7,550 bases of DNA, taken from contig JAISPE010000243.1 of NCBI GenBank assembly GCA_031275145.1, forward strand, positions 1 through 7,550, written 5' to 3'. Each line of letters starts with the position of its first letter. Within the stretch, counting starts at the first letter, position 1. Shown one piece after another: positions 6,674 to 7,550 of the stretch. This DNA comes from Prevotellaceae bacterium (GTDB lineage Bacteria; Bacteroidota; Bacteroidia; Bacteroidales; UBA932). The notes under the pieces were generated by a model. The model made no database searches. It saw only the letters and a list, made by a program, of their open reading frames with translations, and had not been told where the DNA came from. The position numbers and the translations under genes were made by a program.

Positions 6674-6704
6674 CAAAATTACTAAAAAACAATTAACAGA
6701 CAAC
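6674..6704 (-). promoter_or_regulatory. Bacteroidota-type promoter of cobB-hemH
   Basis: On the minus strand GTTG (6704-6701), a 19-base spacer and TAATTTTG (6681-6674) match TTTG-N19-TAnnTTTG with only the first -33 base differing. Transcription would start around 6667, leaving a leader of about 24 bases before the ATG at 6643. This placement decides the sirtuin start codon. Confidence 0.72.
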
Positions 6705-6720
6705 TTTTTTGTAAATTGAT

Positions 6721-6751
6721 TTTGAAATTATAAAATAGTATCGTACCTTTG
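6721..6751 (+). promoter_or_regulatory. Exact-consensus promoter of tRNA-Arg
   Basis: TTTG (6721-6724), 19 bases, then TACCTTTG (6744-6751) is a full match to the Bacteroidota housekeeping sigma-factor consensus. Transcription would start near 6758, about 11 bases before the mature tRNA 5' end. It stands back to back with the cobB promoter, 16 bases apart between the two -33 boxes. Confidence 0.82.
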
Positions 6752-6768
6752 CACCGCCATTTGGCAAG

Positions 6769-6842
6769 GGTCCGGTAGCTCAGCTGGATAGAGCAACAGC
6801 CTTCTAAGCTGTGGGTCTTGGGTTCGAATCCCAACCGGATCA
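6769..6842 (+). tRNA. tRNA-Arg (anticodon UCU)
   Basis: A complete 74-base cloverleaf folds. The acceptor stem is GGTCCGG (6769-6775) with CCGGATC (6835-6841), seven pairs including one G-U, and discriminator A at 6842. The D arm is GCTCAGCTGGATAGAGC. The anticodon stem ACAGC/GCTGT encloses the loop CTTCTAA, giving anticodon TCT, which reads AGA (and AGG by wobble). The variable loop is five bases. The T arm is TTGGG-TTCGAAT-CCCAA. The CCA end is not encoded (CTA follows the discriminator), as is usual in this phylum, so a CCA-adding enzyme is needed. No tRNA-end duplicate marking an integrated element is visible in the window. Confidence 0.97.
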
Positions 6843-6873
6843 CTACCCTGTTTATTTCTCGCGCAGTGTAGTT

Positions 6874-6954
6874 TTGTGAGTTGGATATGCGACGAAGCAA
6901 TCCAGAAATACACGACCTTCTGGATTGCACAGTTTTCTGCAAAAAAACTCACAA
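6874..6954. repeat. Nested two-tier inverted repeat (possible structured RNA or small element)
   Basis: The outer arms TTGTGAGTT (6874-6882) and AACTCACAA (6946-6954) are a perfect 9-bp pair. Inside them GCAATCCAGAA (6897-6907) and TTCTGGATTGC (6918-6928) form a perfect 11-bp stem with a 10-base loop. The two tiers are separated by unpaired arms of 14 and 17 bases. Neither strand has a T-run right after the inner stem, so it is not a standard terminator. A small structured RNA, a processing signal behind the tRNA, or a miniature element with 9-bp terminal repeats are all possible. The pairing is seen; the function is unknown. Confidence 0.5.
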
Positions 6955-7039
6955 TTCTCACCCGTTTGATGTATAACAGGTTTCGGTTTATTCTCGTGAG
7001 CGGACTTTATAAGCTTATGGAAGGAACAAAGTAGAAAGA

Positions 7040-7056
7040 AAAACCACAAAGGTTTT
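7040..7056 (-). terminator. Weak intrinsic terminator candidate of the right-hand gene
   Basis: On the minus strand AAAACC (7056-7051), loop TTTGT, GGTTTT (7045-7040), then TCTTTC, lying about 37 bases after the stop codon at 7093. The stem has only two G-C pairs, so it is a weak candidate. Confidence 0.3.
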
Positions 7057-7092
7057 GTGTAAATTTTCAAATATATTTTTTCAAAAATCCTT

Positions 7093-7550
7093 TCATTTCA
7101 CATATTTTTTCCAAAATCCCGGAGAATCGGGAAGTCTGCTTTTATGTAAATAGTAGCTAAATGGAAAAAACATTCTTTTTTTCTTCTCATTTTCCATCCC
7201 GTCCGGCGATATACCGTCAACTGTATGCGCTAATACTTTGAGAATTGCTTCGTAAGGTATATCAGTCATTATTTTAAGATGGACAAGATGCTGGAACTGT
7301 TCCAAATAATACAGTCCCGACTTATCTTTATCAAATTTATATTTATAAAAATGATTGTGCACATTATAAGATTTTTTCGCTGTCAATTCACTTGAATTGG
7401 AATAAGATTGAGCAATAATCTCAGTCAATAATGTGTCCTGTCTGCTTATTGTGTATAAAAAATAGTGATAATGCCGTTTATCAGGGTATTGTGTATATAC
7501 CTTTATTATCCAGTAATCGCTGTTCTCATCATAAACTTCCGAAAAGAAAG
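7093..7550 (-). CDS. Unrecognised protein, C-terminal part; 5' end beyond the window
   Basis: The reading frame is open from the right edge (7550) to a TGA at 7093-7095, showing 151 residues of the C-terminal part. A TTG at 7428 could be called as a start, but the frame continues without a stop for the remaining 122 bases (visible part includes SEVYDENSDYWIIKVYTQYP and RHYHYFLYTISRQ), so the true start is outside. The protein is rich in Tyr, Phe, His and Lys, with no membrane segment or signal in view. Recognisable stretches are LYYLEQFQHLVHLKIMTDIP and a C-terminus GFWKKYVK. I do not recognise the family and assign no function. It is on the same strand as the other protein genes but separated from them by the tRNA gene. 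A near-copy of its last codons lies just after the stop. Confidence 0.65.
   Translation of the reverse strand, partial: FFSEVYDENSDYWIIKVYTQYPDKRHYHYFLYTISRQDTLLTEIIAQSYSNSSELTAKKSYNVHNHFYKYKFDKDKSGLYYLEQFQHLVHLKIMTDIPYEAILKVLAHTVDGISPDGMENEKKKRMFFPFSYYLHKSRLPDSPGFWKKYVK

Larger units (their letters stand above)
6843..7092. other. Gene-free stretch between tRNA-Arg and the right-hand gene
   Basis: About 250 AT-rich bases. I find no convincing coding sequence. The only structures are a nested hairpin at 6874-6954, a weak terminator-like stem at 7040-7056 for the minus-strand gene, and half of a near-perfect 18-base repeat at 7073-7090. No T-run terminator directly follows the tRNA. Confidence 0.6.

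Noticed and set aside
6644..6703. N-terminal extension of the sirtuin by 20 residues
   Set aside because: The extension overlaps the -7 and spacer of the predicted promoter and the expected transcription start is downstream of it; sirtuins normally begin close to the GAGIS motif.
6843..6845. Missing CCA at the tRNA 3' end as a sign of a pseudogene
   Set aside because: The cloverleaf is intact with an exact promoter, and non-encoded CCA is normal in this phylum.
6682..6961. Minus-strand reading frames across the tRNA region, including one with GIRTQDPQLRRL
   Set aside because: This peptide is the well-known artefact of translating the reverse complement of a tRNA gene; the real features are the tRNA and its promoter.
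6852..7070. 72-codon minus-strand frame with a hydrophobic, signal-like start
   Set aside because: It starts at TTG, runs through the nested hairpin, has no promoter or family resemblance and an unlikely composition.

Overview
The window looks like chromosomal DNA of a member of the Bacteroidota, probably a Bacteroidales-type organism. Three things support this. The genes are typical of the phylum: a GldH-family lipoprotein directly after a PSP1/RicT-type protein, and a GlsB-like N-acyltransferase. The promoters match the Bacteroidota consensus TTTG-N19-TAnnTTTG instead of -35/-10 boxes. There are no clear Shine-Dalgarno sequences, and the tRNA gene does not encode its CCA end. The genus cannot be told from the sequence.

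All protein genes I accept are on the minus strand. Read in the direction of transcription, from the right edge: (a) an unrecognised gene running in from beyond the right edge and ending at 7093, followed by about 250 bases without a convincing gene that hold a striking nested hairpin (6874-6954); (b) a tRNA-Arg(UCU) gene on the plus strand (6769-6842) with an exact consensus promoter; (c) a back-to-back promoter driving a sirtuin gene (cobB-like, start best placed at 6643) that overlaps a ferrochelatase gene (hemH) by the four bases ATGA; (d) a 103-base gap with a candidate promoter; (e) a tightly packed run of five genes: ricT-like, gldH, a glsB-like acyltransferase, a zinc-ribbon/ORF6N protein and tilS; (f) 131 bases at the left edge with no gene.

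Functionally this is mostly housekeeping: tRNA decoding (tRNA-Arg, TilS), haem metal insertion (HemH), protein deacylation (sirtuin), a probable RNA-processing or regulatory Fe-S protein (RicT-like), an envelope lipoprotein of the gliding/type IX secretion family (GldH) and membrane aminolipid synthesis (GlsB-like). The least ordinary parts are the zinc-ribbon/ORF6N gene, which carries a perfect 27-base palindrome plus a T8 run inside its coding sequence; the sirtuin, which has no cysteines and so no zinc site; and the nested hairpin next to the tRNA gene. I see no CRISPR array, transposase, integrase or clear defence system. I do not think the window contains a large undescribed system.
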